Virus record (IMG/VR): IMGVR_UViG_3300030101_002875
Location: 3,775 to 42,420 of that record
Reading direction: 5' to 3' (one strand)
Source: a virus
Length of the DNA: 38,646 nucleotides
The position numbers were made by a program, and so were the translations under genes. Positions 30,819-37,974 of this stretch are shown in pieces (position 1 is the stretch's first letter; each line of letters starts with the position of its first letter). The notes under the pieces are model-generated. The model did not search any database and was not told the DNA's origin. It was given only the letters and a program-made list of their open reading frames with translations.

Positions 30819-31715
30819 ATGGCAAATTCATATATAGAATATACAACAGGAGGGTCAGGTATTAACGAACTACAACAAGCTGTTTTTAGCTACAGTCCAA
30901 TAGAAGTTATAAGTGCAAACGACGTAAAAGCTTTTGCAGTAAAATCTAACGGAGACAAACATCAATTTACTATTAGCTCTAGGAATGCTACAGCGAAAAC
31001 AGTAACTCTATCAGAACTACCTTCTTCTCTTAGTCCCTCGGTAAGTAAAGTAAGAATATACAGGCAAACAAGTTCAGATGCTTTAGTAGACTTTGTCGAT
31101 GGCGCAAGACTTACGGAAAGAGATCTAGATACAGCTTACAAACAATCCTTACTGGTTGGACAAGAAGTTCAAGAAGACGCAGCAGGTAACAACACAACTC
31201 TAAACAATGTCACTGACCTTACCCTTGGAGGAATGACAACAGTAACAAACCTGACTGCTACAGGGATAGTAAGTCTTCCTTCAAACACAAACCTAAGTCT
31301 TAATAATTTAACAACAACAGGAACAGTTCAAATACCATCAGGCACACACGCTAATCACTTTTACAGAGAGGGTACTTGGTCTGCTGCTCTGATTAGCGGT
31401 AGTGGAATAAATTTTACTGTTTCTGAGGCAAAATATAGGAAAATTGGTACGCTTGTATTTATTCACATTCAATGTTCTTTTAGTGGAACAAGTAGTAACA
31501 GAGTGGAAATATCAGGACTTCCTTTTGCTGCAAACGAAACAGCAGCAATGAGTATATTTCATAGTGGAGGTTCACTTCCTAGTGGTGCATCGTTTCTAGC
31601 TCAAACACATAGTGGTCATAATAGACTGTCAGGAGGTAAATCAAATACGGATATGAGTTACACAGATGTAAATGGATGTAACATGAGAATTAGCGGATGT
31701 TATGTAACATCTTAA
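30819..31715 (+). CDS. tail fibre protein with T7 gp17-type N-terminus
   Basis: 298 residues. About 1-150 matches the tail-attachment domain of T7 gp17: IEYTTGGSGINEL, FAVKSNGDKHQFTI, VRIYRQTSSDALVDFVDGARLTE, DLDTAYKQSL. The rest is a short Thr/Asn-rich beta shaft and a compact C-terminal head (YRKIGTLVFIHIQCSF ... MRISGCYVTS). At 298 residues it is much shorter than T7 gp17 (553), so it may be a base onto which another adhesin, perhaps the product at 12749, attaches. The leader is A/T-rich without Shine-Dalgarno. Confidence 0.9.
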   Translation: MANSYIEYTTGGSGINELQQAVFSYSPIEVISANDVKAFAVKSNGDKHQFTISSRNATAKTVTLSELPSSLSPSVSKVRIYRQTSSDALVDFVDGARLTERDLDTAYKQSLLVGQEVQEDAAGNNTTLNNVTDLTLGGMTTVTNLTATGIVSLPSNTNLSLNNLTTTGTVQIPSGTHANHFYREGTWSAALISGSGINFTVSEAKYRKIGTLVFIHIQCSFSGTSSNRVEISGLPFAANETAAMSIFHSGGSLPSGASFLAQTHSGHNRLSGGKSNTDMSYTDVNGCNMRISGCYVTS

Positions 31716-31731
31716 AATAAGAATAATACTT

Positions 31732-31893
31732 ATGAACAATCAATTCACAACTCCCGCAGTTGGAGTTTTAGGACTTCTCGCCAACATAACTCTTAACGAC
31801 GTGAACGAGATATTAGCTGTATTAGTTGGTGCAGCTACTCTTGTTTACATGGTGCTAAAGATAATATCAGAATTACGTAAGAAAGGTAAATAA
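31732..31893 (+). CDS. small holin-like membrane protein, 53 aa
   Basis: ATG 31732 to TAA 31891-31893. The peptide starts MNNQFTTPAVGVLGLLANIT, has one membrane span (EILAVLVGAATLVYMVLKII) and a basic tail (SELRKKGK). This layout, in the T7 gene 17.5 position just before the small terminase gene, fits a class II-type or pinholin-like holin that lets lysis begin. A second holin-like gene lies at 17940. Confidence 0.75.
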   Translation: MNNQFTTPAVGVLGLLANITLNDVNEILAVLVGAATLVYMVLKIISELRKKGK

Positions 31894-31903
31894 CTATTTT
31901 ATT

Positions 31904-32149
31904 ATGAGCAATAAAGAACAACTAGAAGATAAGTTCTATCTGTTACAAGATTTACTAACAGACGAGTTTATCGAACGAATAAAATCAGGAGATGCCGAGC
32001 CGTCCCTTTTAAACGCAGCTAGGCAATACTTAAAAGATAACAGCATTCACGCATCTCTTAAACAGGATGATAAATTACAGGATCTTGTCAGTATTCTTCC
32101 GTTTAAAGACGAGGAAGACGAGTTAACACAAAAAGAGGCTACACAGTAA
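31904..32149 (+). CDS. small terminase subunit, T7 gp18-like
   Basis: 81 residues (T7 gp18: 89). Helical, with KEQLEDKFYLLQDLLTDEFIERI, a GDAEPSLLNAARQYLKDN helix that is characteristic of the family, and an acidic tail. It recognises phage DNA and stimulates the motor. Between holin-like and large terminase genes. High confidence by order and sequence. Confidence 0.9.
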   Translation: MSNKEQLEDKFYLLQDLLTDEFIERIKSGDAEPSLLNAARQYLKDNSIHASLKQDDKLQDLVSILPFKDEEDELTQKEATQ

Positions 32150-32167
32150 TTATATATTATACGTAAA

Positions 32168-33850
32168 ATGTCTTCTAAACAGACTGTTCCCGAGGAACTT
32201 AAAGACTTTAGGAACTTCTTATACCTCGTCTGGAAGCATCTCAATTTACCTGACCCCACACCGATACAATACGAGATTGCCGAGTGGATGCAAAACGGTC
32301 CACGAAGAGCAGTCATTCAAGGTTTCCGAGGTGTCGGCAAGAGTTGGATTTGTTCTGCTTATGTAGTTCACCAACTACTTGTAGACCCCTCAAAAAATAT
32401 TCTTGTCTGTTCCGCAAGTAAAACCAGAGCAGACGACTTTAGCACCTTTACGCTTCGGTTAATTCACGAGATGCCTATGCTATCTCATCTTATACCGAGC
32501 GATAAACAAAGGTTCTCAAAGATATCTTTTGATGTTGGTCCTGCTCCCGCAGCGCATGCCCCGAGTGTAAAGTCACTGGGTATCACCTCCCAACTGACGG
32601 GCAGTAGGGCTGACATCATTGTTGCGGATGACGTAGAAGTTCCCAACAACTCCGCTACGCAAGGGATGAGGGATAAGCTTGCCGAACAGGTCAAGGAATT
32701 TGAATCAATCCTAAAACCTGATAAGGAAAGCAAGATTGTATTCCTCGGTACGCCCCAGTGCGAGGATTCACTGTATAACAAATTGATCGAACGTGATTAT
32801 ACAGCTTGCATCTGGCCGTGCAAATACATAGCACCTAAAAAGAACGAAAAGACGTACTATGGGAGTGTAAGTCCTCTTTGCGTAGCGGAAGATAAAAAAG
32901 GTAAATCTACAGAACCCACGAGGTTCAGCGAGATAGATCTAGCAGAACGAGAGATCAGTTATGGTAAAGCAGGGTTCGCCATGCAGTTCATGTTGGACTC
33001 TCGGTTGTCCGATGTTGATAGGTTTCCTCTCAAGATTAACGACCTCATTGTTATGGACATAGATAACGAGGTAGCTCCCGAGAAAGTTGTATGGGCGCAG
33101 AGTCCCGAGCTTGTCTGGGGTGGTGATGTTCCCAACGTGGGATTCACGGGAGATCGCTTTTATCGCCCGATGAAACAAGTAGGTGGCATGGTGGAGTTCT
33201 CAGGCTCGGTAATGTCTATTGACCCCTCGGGAAGAGGACGAGATGAAACCTCTTGGGCAGTTGTAAAGATGCTTAATGGTTATCTCTACGTACCCGATGC
33301 AGGAGGAATGCAGGGAGGTTACGGTGACGAGGTATTGAAGAAGTTAGCACTAAAAGCAAAGACACATAAAGTTAACTACATAATTGTCGAGAGTAACTTC
33401 GGTGACGGTATGTTCTCGGAACTCTTCAAGCCCTTTCTTAATAAGGTACACCCATGTTCTGTCGAGGAAGTTCGGCACAGCATACAGAAGGAGAAGAGAA
33501 TTATAGACACCCTCGAACCCGTAATGAGTCAACACAAACTCGTTATATCACCCGATGTTATTCGGGAAGATTTCAATTCAGCCCAGAACTACCCGCTAGA
33601 ATCCCAATTACGCTATCAACTTATCTATCAACTCTCGAGACTTACTCGGGATAGAGGAGCGATAACCCATGATGACAGGTTGGACGCCCTAGCAATCGCA
33701 GTAGCTTACTGGACGGAACAAATGGCACAAGATGCAGAGAATAAGATAAAGAGTCGTAAGGAAGAACAGCTAGATGAAGAACTAAGAAAACTAGCAGATA
33801 CCTATTACGGCAATAAGAGCCACCACAGGAATAGCCCTAATTGGCTCTAG
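32168..33850 (+). CDS. large terminase subunit, T7 gp19-like
   Basis: 560 residues (T7 gp19: 586). The ATPase domain has Walker A GFRGVGKSW with Lys58 and Walker B IIVADDVE with Asp154/155 and Glu157. The nuclease domain has Asp352 (SIDPSGRGRDETSW) and DDRLDALAIA with Asp502/503/506. It packages DNA into the procapsid and cuts the concatemer; T7 relatives create direct terminal repeats. A GAATAGCCCTA repeat overlaps the last codons. High confidence. Confidence 0.97.
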   Translation: MSSKQTVPEELKDFRNFLYLVWKHLNLPDPTPIQYEIAEWMQNGPRRAVIQGFRGVGKSWICSAYVVHQLLVDPSKNILVCSASKTRADDFSTFTLRLIHEMPMLSHLIPSDKQRFSKISFDVGPAPAAHAPSVKSLGITSQLTGSRADIIVADDVEVPNNSATQGMRDKLAEQVKEFESILKPDKESKIVFLGTPQCEDSLYNKLIERDYTACIWPCKYIAPKKNEKTYYGSVSPLCVAEDKKGKSTEPTRFSEIDLAEREISYGKAGFAMQFMLDSRLSDVDRFPLKINDLIVMDIDNEVAPEKVVWAQSPELVWGGDVPNVGFTGDRFYRPMKQVGGMVEFSGSVMSIDPSGRGRDETSWAVVKMLNGYLYVPDAGGMQGGYGDEVLKKLALKAKTHKVNYIIVESNFGDGMFSELFKPFLNKVHPCSVEEVRHSIQKEKRIIDTLEPVMSQHKLVISPDVIREDFNSAQNYPLESQLRYQLIYQLSRLTRDRGAITHDDRLDALAIAVAYWTEQMAQDAENKIKSRKEEQLDEELRKLADTYYGNKSHHRNSPNWL

Positions 33851-33860
33851 AATAGCCCTA
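33829..33860 (+). repeat. 11-bp direct repeats at the end of the terminase gene
   Basis: GAATAGCCCTA occurs at 33829-33839 and 33850-33860, exactly 21 bp apart (two helical turns). Two CTCGGG words follow at about 33867 and 33879. This gap of 80 bases before the amidase gene has no other feature. Same-face spacing suggests a protein-binding site, perhaps for terminase or a late promoter; unproven. Confidence 0.5.
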
Positions 33861-33930
33861 GGATTGCTCGGGAGATTACTCGGGTGACCTAATATCAATT
33901 TAAACATTCAAACAATTTCTAAGGACATAT

Positions 33931-34641
33931 ATGAAGCAAATAAAAGAGGGGCTGTTTGAAGCCCAAGAATCTATCAGTAAAGCCATAGAAGCTCTTACAG
34001 AACTCGAGAAGCTAGGGGAACGACCTAAATCAATACCCTTCCCTACAAACAGTATACCTCGGGAGAAGCTTAACGTGGCTATCTGTGTAGGACATAGCAG
34101 ACAAGGAGATACTGGTGCTGTAAGCTGCGGAGGAATAAATGAGTGGACCTATAACAAAAAGGTCGCGGAATATCTTAAAAGTGACCTCCAAGAATATGGC
34201 ATCAGTTCATTTGTTGTAGATAATTACGGGGGAACTTACGGCTCCTACACGTCCTCTATGAAATGGCTCGCTAAACATTTGAAGGAACAAGAAGCTTCTA
34301 TAGCTGTTGAATTGCACTTTAATGCTGCCGACAATTCCAAAGCCGAAGGGATGGAAATGCTCTACTGGCACACTTCAAGGATAGGTTTAAGCATCGCTGA
34401 ATACATCCTTAAAAGCTGCCAACGCTTCTTCCCCCTAACAAAAAACCGAGGAACCAAAGCAATCAAATCGGGAGACCGCGGGGGACTTATGCTAAAAACA
34501 CCCTCACAACCCTGTTGCATCCTAGAACCCTTCTTTGGTTCTAATTGGCAGGACTGGATAACTTTTGCAGATCAAGAAGGAACCCTCAGTCAAGCTATAG
34601 CACTCGGGATAAAAGAATGGAGCGATGAACATGTCTTATAA
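33931..34641 (+). CDS. N-acetylmuramoyl-L-alanine amidase endolysin (Amidase_3 type)
   Basis: 236 residues. An N-terminal helical stretch of about 45 residues precedes the catalytic domain. Zinc ligands are His55 (CVGHS), Glu71 (INEWTYN) and His129 (VELHFNA); the catalytic Glu199 lies in CCILEPFF. It cuts the bond between muramic acid and the stem peptide to release progeny. Unlike T7, whose gp3.5 lysozyme is an Amidase_2 enzyme in the early region, this phage has an Amidase_3 enzyme after the terminase. No signal peptide, so it depends on a holin. Good Shine-Dalgarno (TAAGGA, 6-7 bases from ATG). Confidence 0.93.
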   Translation: MKQIKEGLFEAQESISKAIEALTELEKLGERPKSIPFPTNSIPREKLNVAICVGHSRQGDTGAVSCGGINEWTYNKKVAEYLKSDLQEYGISSFVVDNYGGTYGSYTSSMKWLAKHLKEQEASIAVELHFNAADNSKAEGMEMLYWHTSRIGLSIAEYILKSCQRFFPLTKNRGTKAIKSGDRGGLMLKTPSQPCCILEPFFGSNWQDWITFADQEGTLSQAIALGIKEWSDEHVL

Positions 34642-34948
34642 TCCTCGGCAGATCACAATAGGTGGTCATAAATACAAGATTGCTTACAAGAAAAACCTAG
34701 AGGATTTCGGGAACTTAGATATCGATAAGAAACTTATAACCATCCGAGGAACCCTTAGTGATAACGAGAAGCTTGAAACAATACTTCACGAAGCCTTCCA
34801 CGCTTGTCTAGCCCTATCGGGACTTAGCTACCTTATCGATGACGAGAACAAAGAGGAAGCACTCGTGAGAGCTTTCGATAGCCTTCTGCTTCCCGTTATA
34901 AAACGAGAAGTAAAAAAGCCTTGTTTTAAAGGACGAGGGAAAAATTGA
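34625..34948 (+). CDS. HExxH metallopeptidase-like protein
   Basis: 107 residues from ATG 34625; ATG 34631 is equally possible. It starts inside the amidase gene. A TILHEAFHACLAL helix provides His55, Glu56, His59, as in small zincins such as the SprT or ImmA/IrrE groups, and a later KEEALVRAF may give the third ligand. Small HExxH proteins are common near phage lysis genes, but substrates are unknown. If ImmA-like it could act on a repressor, which would be relevant in a temperate phage; no repressor is recognisable here. Confidence 0.75.
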   Translation: MNMSYNPRQITIGGHKYKIAYKKNLEDFGNLDIDKKLITIRGTLSDNEKLETILHEAFHACLALSGLSYLIDDENKEEALVRAFDSLLLPVIKREVKKPCFKGRGKN

Positions 34949-34995
34949 CTTATAAGTAAACAAATGGGGGGTAGGGGGGCTCTCTCTTACTTAGT

Positions 34996-35066
34996 GTTAA
35001 TTAGAGGGTCTATGTAATAGAGGGATAATTAGGATTTAAGTCTAAATTAATAACGTTAATAGAGGG
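34996..35066 (+). repeat. three TAATAGAGGG-like direct repeats
   Basis: GTTAATTAGAGGG (34996-35008), TAATAGAGGG (35015-35024) and GTTAATAGAGGG (35055-35066). An AT-rich box ending in GGG is the shape of T7-type promoters (…TATAGGG), so these might be start sites for the phage polymerase or binding sites at the genome end. Confidence 0.45.
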
Positions 35067-35528
35067 AAATTGCCCGAGAGCTATCGGGAGAACTTATAGT
35101 AGTGAGCAGTAAAGTTAAAGTAATTTAAAGATACTCCTAGGGAGAGACTAGATTACATGTTAAATGTGGTGTTTTAAAGGGAGCTATCGGGGAACTCCCG
35201 AGTATCTTAGCGGTATAATTGAAGAATATATACCCAATATATCTCTGTTGTTCCTCGGTTTTGGTGAGAAAATCTGAAGGGGTTCACGTATATATGACGA
35301 ATCTCTACTTTCCCCATAGGGATAGGCGGGTATGCAATTTTTAAGTGTCGATTGTCTGTATTTTGTCAACATGCCCCCTCCTTTTTTTTATATAGCCTAA
35401 GGAATACAACAAAAAGCAACAGAACATAAGTCTAGTGGCATCTAATAAGACACCTCGAAAGCTTCTAAGTCTTTTGGGTCGTTGTATTGCATTTGTAAAT
35501 ACACGTATTTTTTTATTAATCGGTGTTT

Positions 35529-35556
35529 TTGCATCTTGTTAAATATTTATTATATT
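35529..35556 (+). promoter_or_regulatory. candidate host sigma70-type early promoter 1
   Basis: TTGCAT (35529-35534), 16 bases, TATATT (35551-35556). The -10 box is a 5/6 match, the -35 box weak. It lies in a very A/T-rich stretch just before the first early gene. Confidence 0.35.
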
Positions 35557-35561
35557 TTTAT

Positions 35562-35589
35562 TTGACACTTAAAGAACCTTGTGTATTTT
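35562..35589 (+). promoter_or_regulatory. candidate host sigma70-type early promoter 2
   Basis: Perfect TTGACA (35562-35567), 16 bases, TATTTT (35584-35589, 4/6). Transcription would begin near 35596, at the start of a tandem repeat and about 50 bases before ATG 35649. This is the best candidate for the main early promoter used by the host polymerase. Confidence 0.5.
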
Positions 35590-35597
35590 AGTGACCT

Positions 35598-35616
35598 CGC
35601 GACAATCCGCGACAAT
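35598..35616 (+). repeat. tandem CGCGACAAT repeats at the early promoter start
   Basis: CGCGACAAT at 35598-35606 and again at 35608-35616, a 10-bp period (one helical turn), directly downstream of the TTGACA promoter. The place and spacing suit an operator for a repressor or the DnaA-C-like proteins. No binding partner is shown. Confidence 0.5.
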
Positions 35617-35648
35617 ATAAAAACATCTAAATAAAAACTAACTTAATC

Positions 35649-35888
35649 ATGAAAACTACTACATTTAATTATTTAATTCGTCGCAATAGTGACGGCAAGT
35701 TCTGGAAACCTACTCGAGGAAGCTGGAAACATTACGGCGAAGAAAATTGGACCGAAGAAAAACGGGGATGGATGGAAGGAGCTTTAAGTTTTACCATTAA
35801 GGGAGCTTATGAGAAAAAAAGGGAGCTTTTACATCTTGGATATTTTAAAGGATCAGAAATTGCAATAGTTGATAAATCAGTCTTTTAA
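35649..35888 (+). CDS. hypothetical early protein, 79 aa
   Basis: First gene after the noncoding region. Basic and aromatic (GKFWKPTRGSWKHYGEENW), with no membrane span or known motif. Preceded by the leader TAAATAAAAACTAAC, which recurs before the genes at 36436 and 36857. Gene 1 of the early region in T7-like phages often counters host defence or restriction; nothing in this sequence tests that. Confidence 0.7.
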   Translation: MKTTTFNYLIRRNSDGKFWKPTRGSWKHYGEENWTEEKRGWMEGALSFTIKGAYEKKRELLHLGYFKGSEIAIVDKSVF

Positions 35889-35933
35889 AACTTTCTTAAA
35901 ATATTATTTGCAATACTTTTAAAACTATACAAT
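35885..35933 (+). promoter_or_regulatory. repeated early promoter-like box, copy 1
   Basis: TTAAAACTTTCTTAAAAT (35885-35902), then TATTTGCA, then TACAAT (35928-35933) shortly before ATG 35943. The 18-base box and TATTTGCA recur at 36241. Possibly an A/T-rich UP-type element plus a promoter; spacing to the -10-like box (14) is short, so the call is weak. Confidence 0.4.
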
Positions 35934-35942
35934 AGATACTTT

Positions 35943-36236
35943 ATGAATACAAATACACCTAATAAAACAAGACAAGCTATTGAAGCTATTGATGTACTTA
36001 ATCAAATTAATCATATTAAGAACAATTTATCTTCTATAGAAAAACACAGGGCAACCGATAACACCCACAAAACCGCAACAGATCAAATGATTGATGAGTT
36101 AAATGTTGATTTTCATTTTAAAACTATTAAGCGCGAGTTAAGAACCTTAAAAGCGTACGCGGAATATAATTTAAAACAATCAGGAAAAGAAGCCAAGCCG
36201 AGTAAATATTCAGCGGGTCATTTAGTCCTTGATTAA
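35943..36236 (+). CDS. hypothetical early protein, 97 aa
   Basis: Helical and charged (TRQAIEAIDVLNQINHIKNN; KTIKRELRTLKAYAEYNL). No known motif. The 5' untranslated stretch would be only a few bases if the promoter-like box before it is used, so it may be read from a nearly leaderless message. Confidence 0.7.
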   Translation: MNTNTPNKTRQAIEAIDVLNQINHIKNNLSSIEKHRATDNTHKTATDQMIDELNVDFHFKTIKRELRTLKAYAEYNLKQSGKEAKPSKYSAGHLVLD

Positions 36237-36240
36237 ATAA

Positions 36241-36294
36241 TTAAAACTTTCTTAAAATTTATATTTGCATTTATTCAATCTTAACCTTTATTAT
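36241..36294 (+). promoter_or_regulatory. repeated early promoter-like box, copy 2
   Basis: The same TTAAAACTTTCTTAAAAT box (36241-36258) is followed by TATTTGCAT, which supplies TTGCAT (36265-36270), then 18 bases and TATTAT (36289-36294, 5/6 match). The expected start is about 36300-36301, on the ATG of the next small gene. Confidence 0.45.
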
Positions 36295-36300
36295 TTTATT

Positions 36301-36399
36301 ATGCTTTTTCTAGCATTAACAATCCTAACAATTTCGAGCGGTTTAATTCTTGTCGCGGGTCTCGCTTGGCTTGCTGATAAATTTAACTGGCTCGATTAA
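36301..36399 (+). CDS. tiny membrane protein, 32 aa
   Basis: ATG 36301 to TAA 36397-36399. Hydrophobic throughout the first 26 residues (LFLALTILTISSGLILVAGL) and ending DKFNWLD. It would be a single-span peptide. It has no Shine-Dalgarno, and the predicted promoter would start the transcript at or next to the ATG, so a leaderless mRNA is possible. Confidence 0.5.
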   Translation: MLFLALTILTISSGLILVAGLAWLADKFNWLD

Positions 36400-36435
36400 T
36401 AAAAAACTAACTTATAAATAAAAACTAACCTTATT

Positions 36436-36753
36436 ATGTCTGAAAATACTAAAACACACGTTCTTGAAATCGTTAAACAACTTGAGAACCCTGACTTGAT
36501 TGAGTGGCAAAATGAAGAAAATCAATCCGCTTTTGATTACCTCAATGACGCGCTTGATATTCAATACATTGTTAACAGTGCTAAAGAATACTTAGGAGCG
36601 AAAATCCTTGTGACTTTTGGCGGGCCTAATATCTGGATAAATACACAACACAACCAAGTTGAGGGTTATTGGTGGGGCGATAATTCCTCGTTTTCTTACG
36701 AAGACAAGCTAGGACTTGATGATGCAGCGCGAGAACTTTTCGAGTGTTGTTAA
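36436..36753 (+). CDS. hypothetical early protein, 105 aa
   Basis: Acidic protein with an aromatic C-terminal half (FGGPNIWINTQ, VEGYWWGDNSSFSYEDKLG) and final Cys-Cys. Some early phage proteins that mimic DNA are similarly acidic; that is only a thought. It has the TAAATAAAAACTAAC leader and is followed by a strong hairpin. Confidence 0.7.
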   Translation: MSENTKTHVLEIVKQLENPDLIEWQNEENQSAFDYLNDALDIQYIVNSAKEYLGAKILVTFGGPNIWINTQHNQVEGYWWGDNSSFSYEDKLGLDDAARELFECC

Positions 36754-36763
36754 CCGATTGACG

Positions 36764-36799
36764 GAGCCTATAAGCGTTTTAAAAGATGTTTATAGGCTC
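36764..36799 (+). terminator. strong hairpin between early genes
   Basis: GAGCCTATAA pairs perfectly with TTATAGGCTC and the stem continues inward with wobbles to about 15 bp. It is followed by TATTCAGTTTATTAAT and not by a clean T run, so it may be a weak terminator, a processing site or an mRNA stabiliser. Confidence 0.5.
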
Positions 36800-36856
36800 T
36801 ATTCAGTTTATTAATAACAAGCTGATATTAACAAATAAATAAAAACAAAACCTAAT

Positions 36857-37246
36857 ATGAAAAAACCAATAACTAAAAATAGAATTGTCACTTTTATTGA
36901 TCCCGAGTCCAACAGAAAATGGAATGTCAGATTATTAATTGAGGGTGATAAATACGGTCTTAATGATTGCCTCACTTATGGCGATAAGGAAGAACCAGAG
37001 GAAGAACCTTGTGTTGAGTTTTACGATGCTCACAACAACAAAGAAGAAACCTTTAGTCCTTGGGGGCAATTTGTCTCGCGTTATTATTTATCTACAATGA
37101 ATGAACGAGAAGAAAATGAGGGGTTAAACTTGTGCGGGTATGAACCAGTGTGGAGCGTCTCGGGTGATTTCATGGATGCTGTAATGGCTGAAATAAATAA
37201 AATTAATGACGCTATTGAAAACGGATTCAATACATTAACCGCTTAA
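36857..37246 (+). CDS. hypothetical early protein, 129 aa
   Basis: Acidic (EEPEEEPCVEFYD) with a beta-type start (RIVTFIDPESNRKWNVRLL) and a helical end (GDFMDAVMAEINKINDAIE). Ends in NTLTA, as does the next gene. Unknown family. Leader TAAATAAAAAC as in two other early genes. Confidence 0.7.
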   Translation: MKKPITKNRIVTFIDPESNRKWNVRLLIEGDKYGLNDCLTYGDKEEPEEEPCVEFYDAHNNKEETFSPWGQFVSRYYLSTMNEREENEGLNLCGYEPVWSVSGDFMDAVMAEINKINDAIENGFNTLTA

Positions 37247-37253
37247 AATTATT

Positions 37254-37448
37254 ATGGCACATTTAGCATATATAGAAGACAAGCAAGGTGATATAATTGA
37301 CCTTGTTATTTATTGCTCAGATTTTTGTAATAAAACACACAATAAAAATTATGAGGGGTGGAATGGGTGTCATGAAATACCCATTAGTCAATCTTGTGAG
37401 TGTTGCGGTGTAATCGTTGAAGGCATTGAGGAAACATTAACCGCTTAA
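37254..37448 (+). CDS. small Cys-rich, zinc-ribbon-like early protein, 64 aa
   Basis: Seven Cys residues: YCSDFC, then NGCHE, then SCECCG. The spacing suggests a zinc-binding knuckle pair, so it may bind nucleic acid or protein. It starts seven bases after the previous stop and its last codons share the ATTAACCGC word. Function unknown. A terminator follows. Confidence 0.7.
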   Translation: MAHLAYIEDKQGDIIDLVIYCSDFCNKTHNKNYEGWNGCHEIPISQSCECCGVIVEGIEETLTA

Positions 37449-37458
37449 CTAAATTATC

Positions 37459-37493
37459 AAAGCCTCTCGGGTTCATTCTCGGGGGGCTTTTTT
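37459..37493 (+). terminator. intrinsic terminator in the early region
   Basis: Bases 37459-37471 pair with 37478-37490 along 13 bp with wobbles (AAAGCC with GGCTTT at the base) around a TTCATT loop, ending in six T (37488-37493). It divides the early region; genes from 37510 on would need readthrough or a new promoter. Confidence 0.88.
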
Positions 37494-37509
37494 ATTAACC
37501 TAAAAAATT

Positions 37510-37677
37510 ATGAATCAATACGAATACAAAGTTAAAATAACTTTTAAAGGTCTCTTTAAAATCTACGCTGAGAACGAGCAAGAAGCCATAAACAACATTA
37601 AAAACTTTGATCTTTACGAATTAAGTTCTGAAGCTCCTAAAATTACTTACAAGATAGAAAAGAAAAAAACTAACTAA
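37510..37677 (+). CDS. small hypothetical early protein, 55 aa
   Basis: ATG 37510 to TAA 37675-37677. Begins NQYEYKVKITFKGLFKIYA, then ENEQEAINNIKNFD. The strand-helix-strand look and A-N-E-x-E-A pattern resemble small DpdA-unrelated phage proteins of a beta-alpha-beta type I cannot name. Leader TTATTAACCTAAAAAATT is nearly the same as that of 38218. Confidence 0.6.
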   Translation: MNQYEYKVKITFKGLFKIYAENEQEAINNIKNFDLYELSSEAPKITYKIEKKKTN

Positions 37678-37681
37678 CATT

Positions 37682-37972
37682 ATGAAAAATCCATTAACAC
37701 CGACAAGAAAAGAACTTGTTTTAAATTTGATTAAATCTAACAGCAAGTACCGACCTAATTATTATTTGAATAGTTATTCATCATGGAAAAAGGGAGCTAA
37801 TAAATTTTCCTTATTAAAGGACATATTAACCGCGCTCAGTTTAAAGGAGGGTAAACACTTTTCAACTGGTAATGACGCGCCTCGAGGGGGCTACACTGGT
37901 AATTATATAAAATTATTACCGTTAGGGAAACGTCTTAAAGTTATCAAAGATCTTAAAAAAGAATTAACCTAA
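37682..37972 (+). CDS. hypothetical basic early protein, 96 aa
   Basis: Strongly basic (TRKELVLNLIKSNSKYRPNYY; KRLKVIKDLKKEL). Helical with a Gly-rich APRGGYTGNY loop. It could bind nucleic acid but shows no named domain. Two bases separate its stop from the next ATG. Confidence 0.7.
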   Translation: MKNPLTPTRKELVLNLIKSNSKYRPNYYLNSYSSWKKGANKFSLLKDILTALSLKEGKHFSTGNDAPRGGYTGNYIKLLPLGKRLKVIKDLKKELT

Positions 37973-37974
37973 CC

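Larger units (their letters stand above)
34949..35648 (+). other. 700-base noncoding region: probable genome ends and early promoters
   Basis: No convincing gene on either strand. It contains a G6-TA-G6 run (34966-34979), three TAATAGAGGG-like repeats, hairpins CCCGA/TCGGG (35073-35088) and TCGGGG-AAC-TCCCGA (about 35187-35201) that share GAGCTATCGGG, a TCCCCATAGGGA element (35311-35322) reminiscent of the CCCCCATAGGGGG near the T7 left end, AATATAT repeats (35225-35242), and an eight-T run (35382-35389) after a C-rich arm that may form a terminator. In T7-like genomes the concatemer junction and terminal repeat lie between the terminase-proximal genes and the first early gene, which is here. 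Function is inferred from position. Confidence 0.55.

Noticed and set aside
34966-34979. G-quadruplex
   Set aside because: Two G6 runs separated by TA would need zero-length loops to give four tracts; unlikely to be a standard quadruplex.
35184-35372. 62-aa minus-strand frame in the noncoding region
   Set aside because: No start context, no protein-like composition, and it crosses hairpins and repeats that explain the DNA better.
36241-36270. Bacteroidetes-type -7 box (TAnnTTTG) indicating a Bacteroidetes host
   Set aside because: One exact match (TATATTTG) lies here, but the sister copy at 35885 does not fit and no -33 TTG stands at the right distance; not enough to assign a host.
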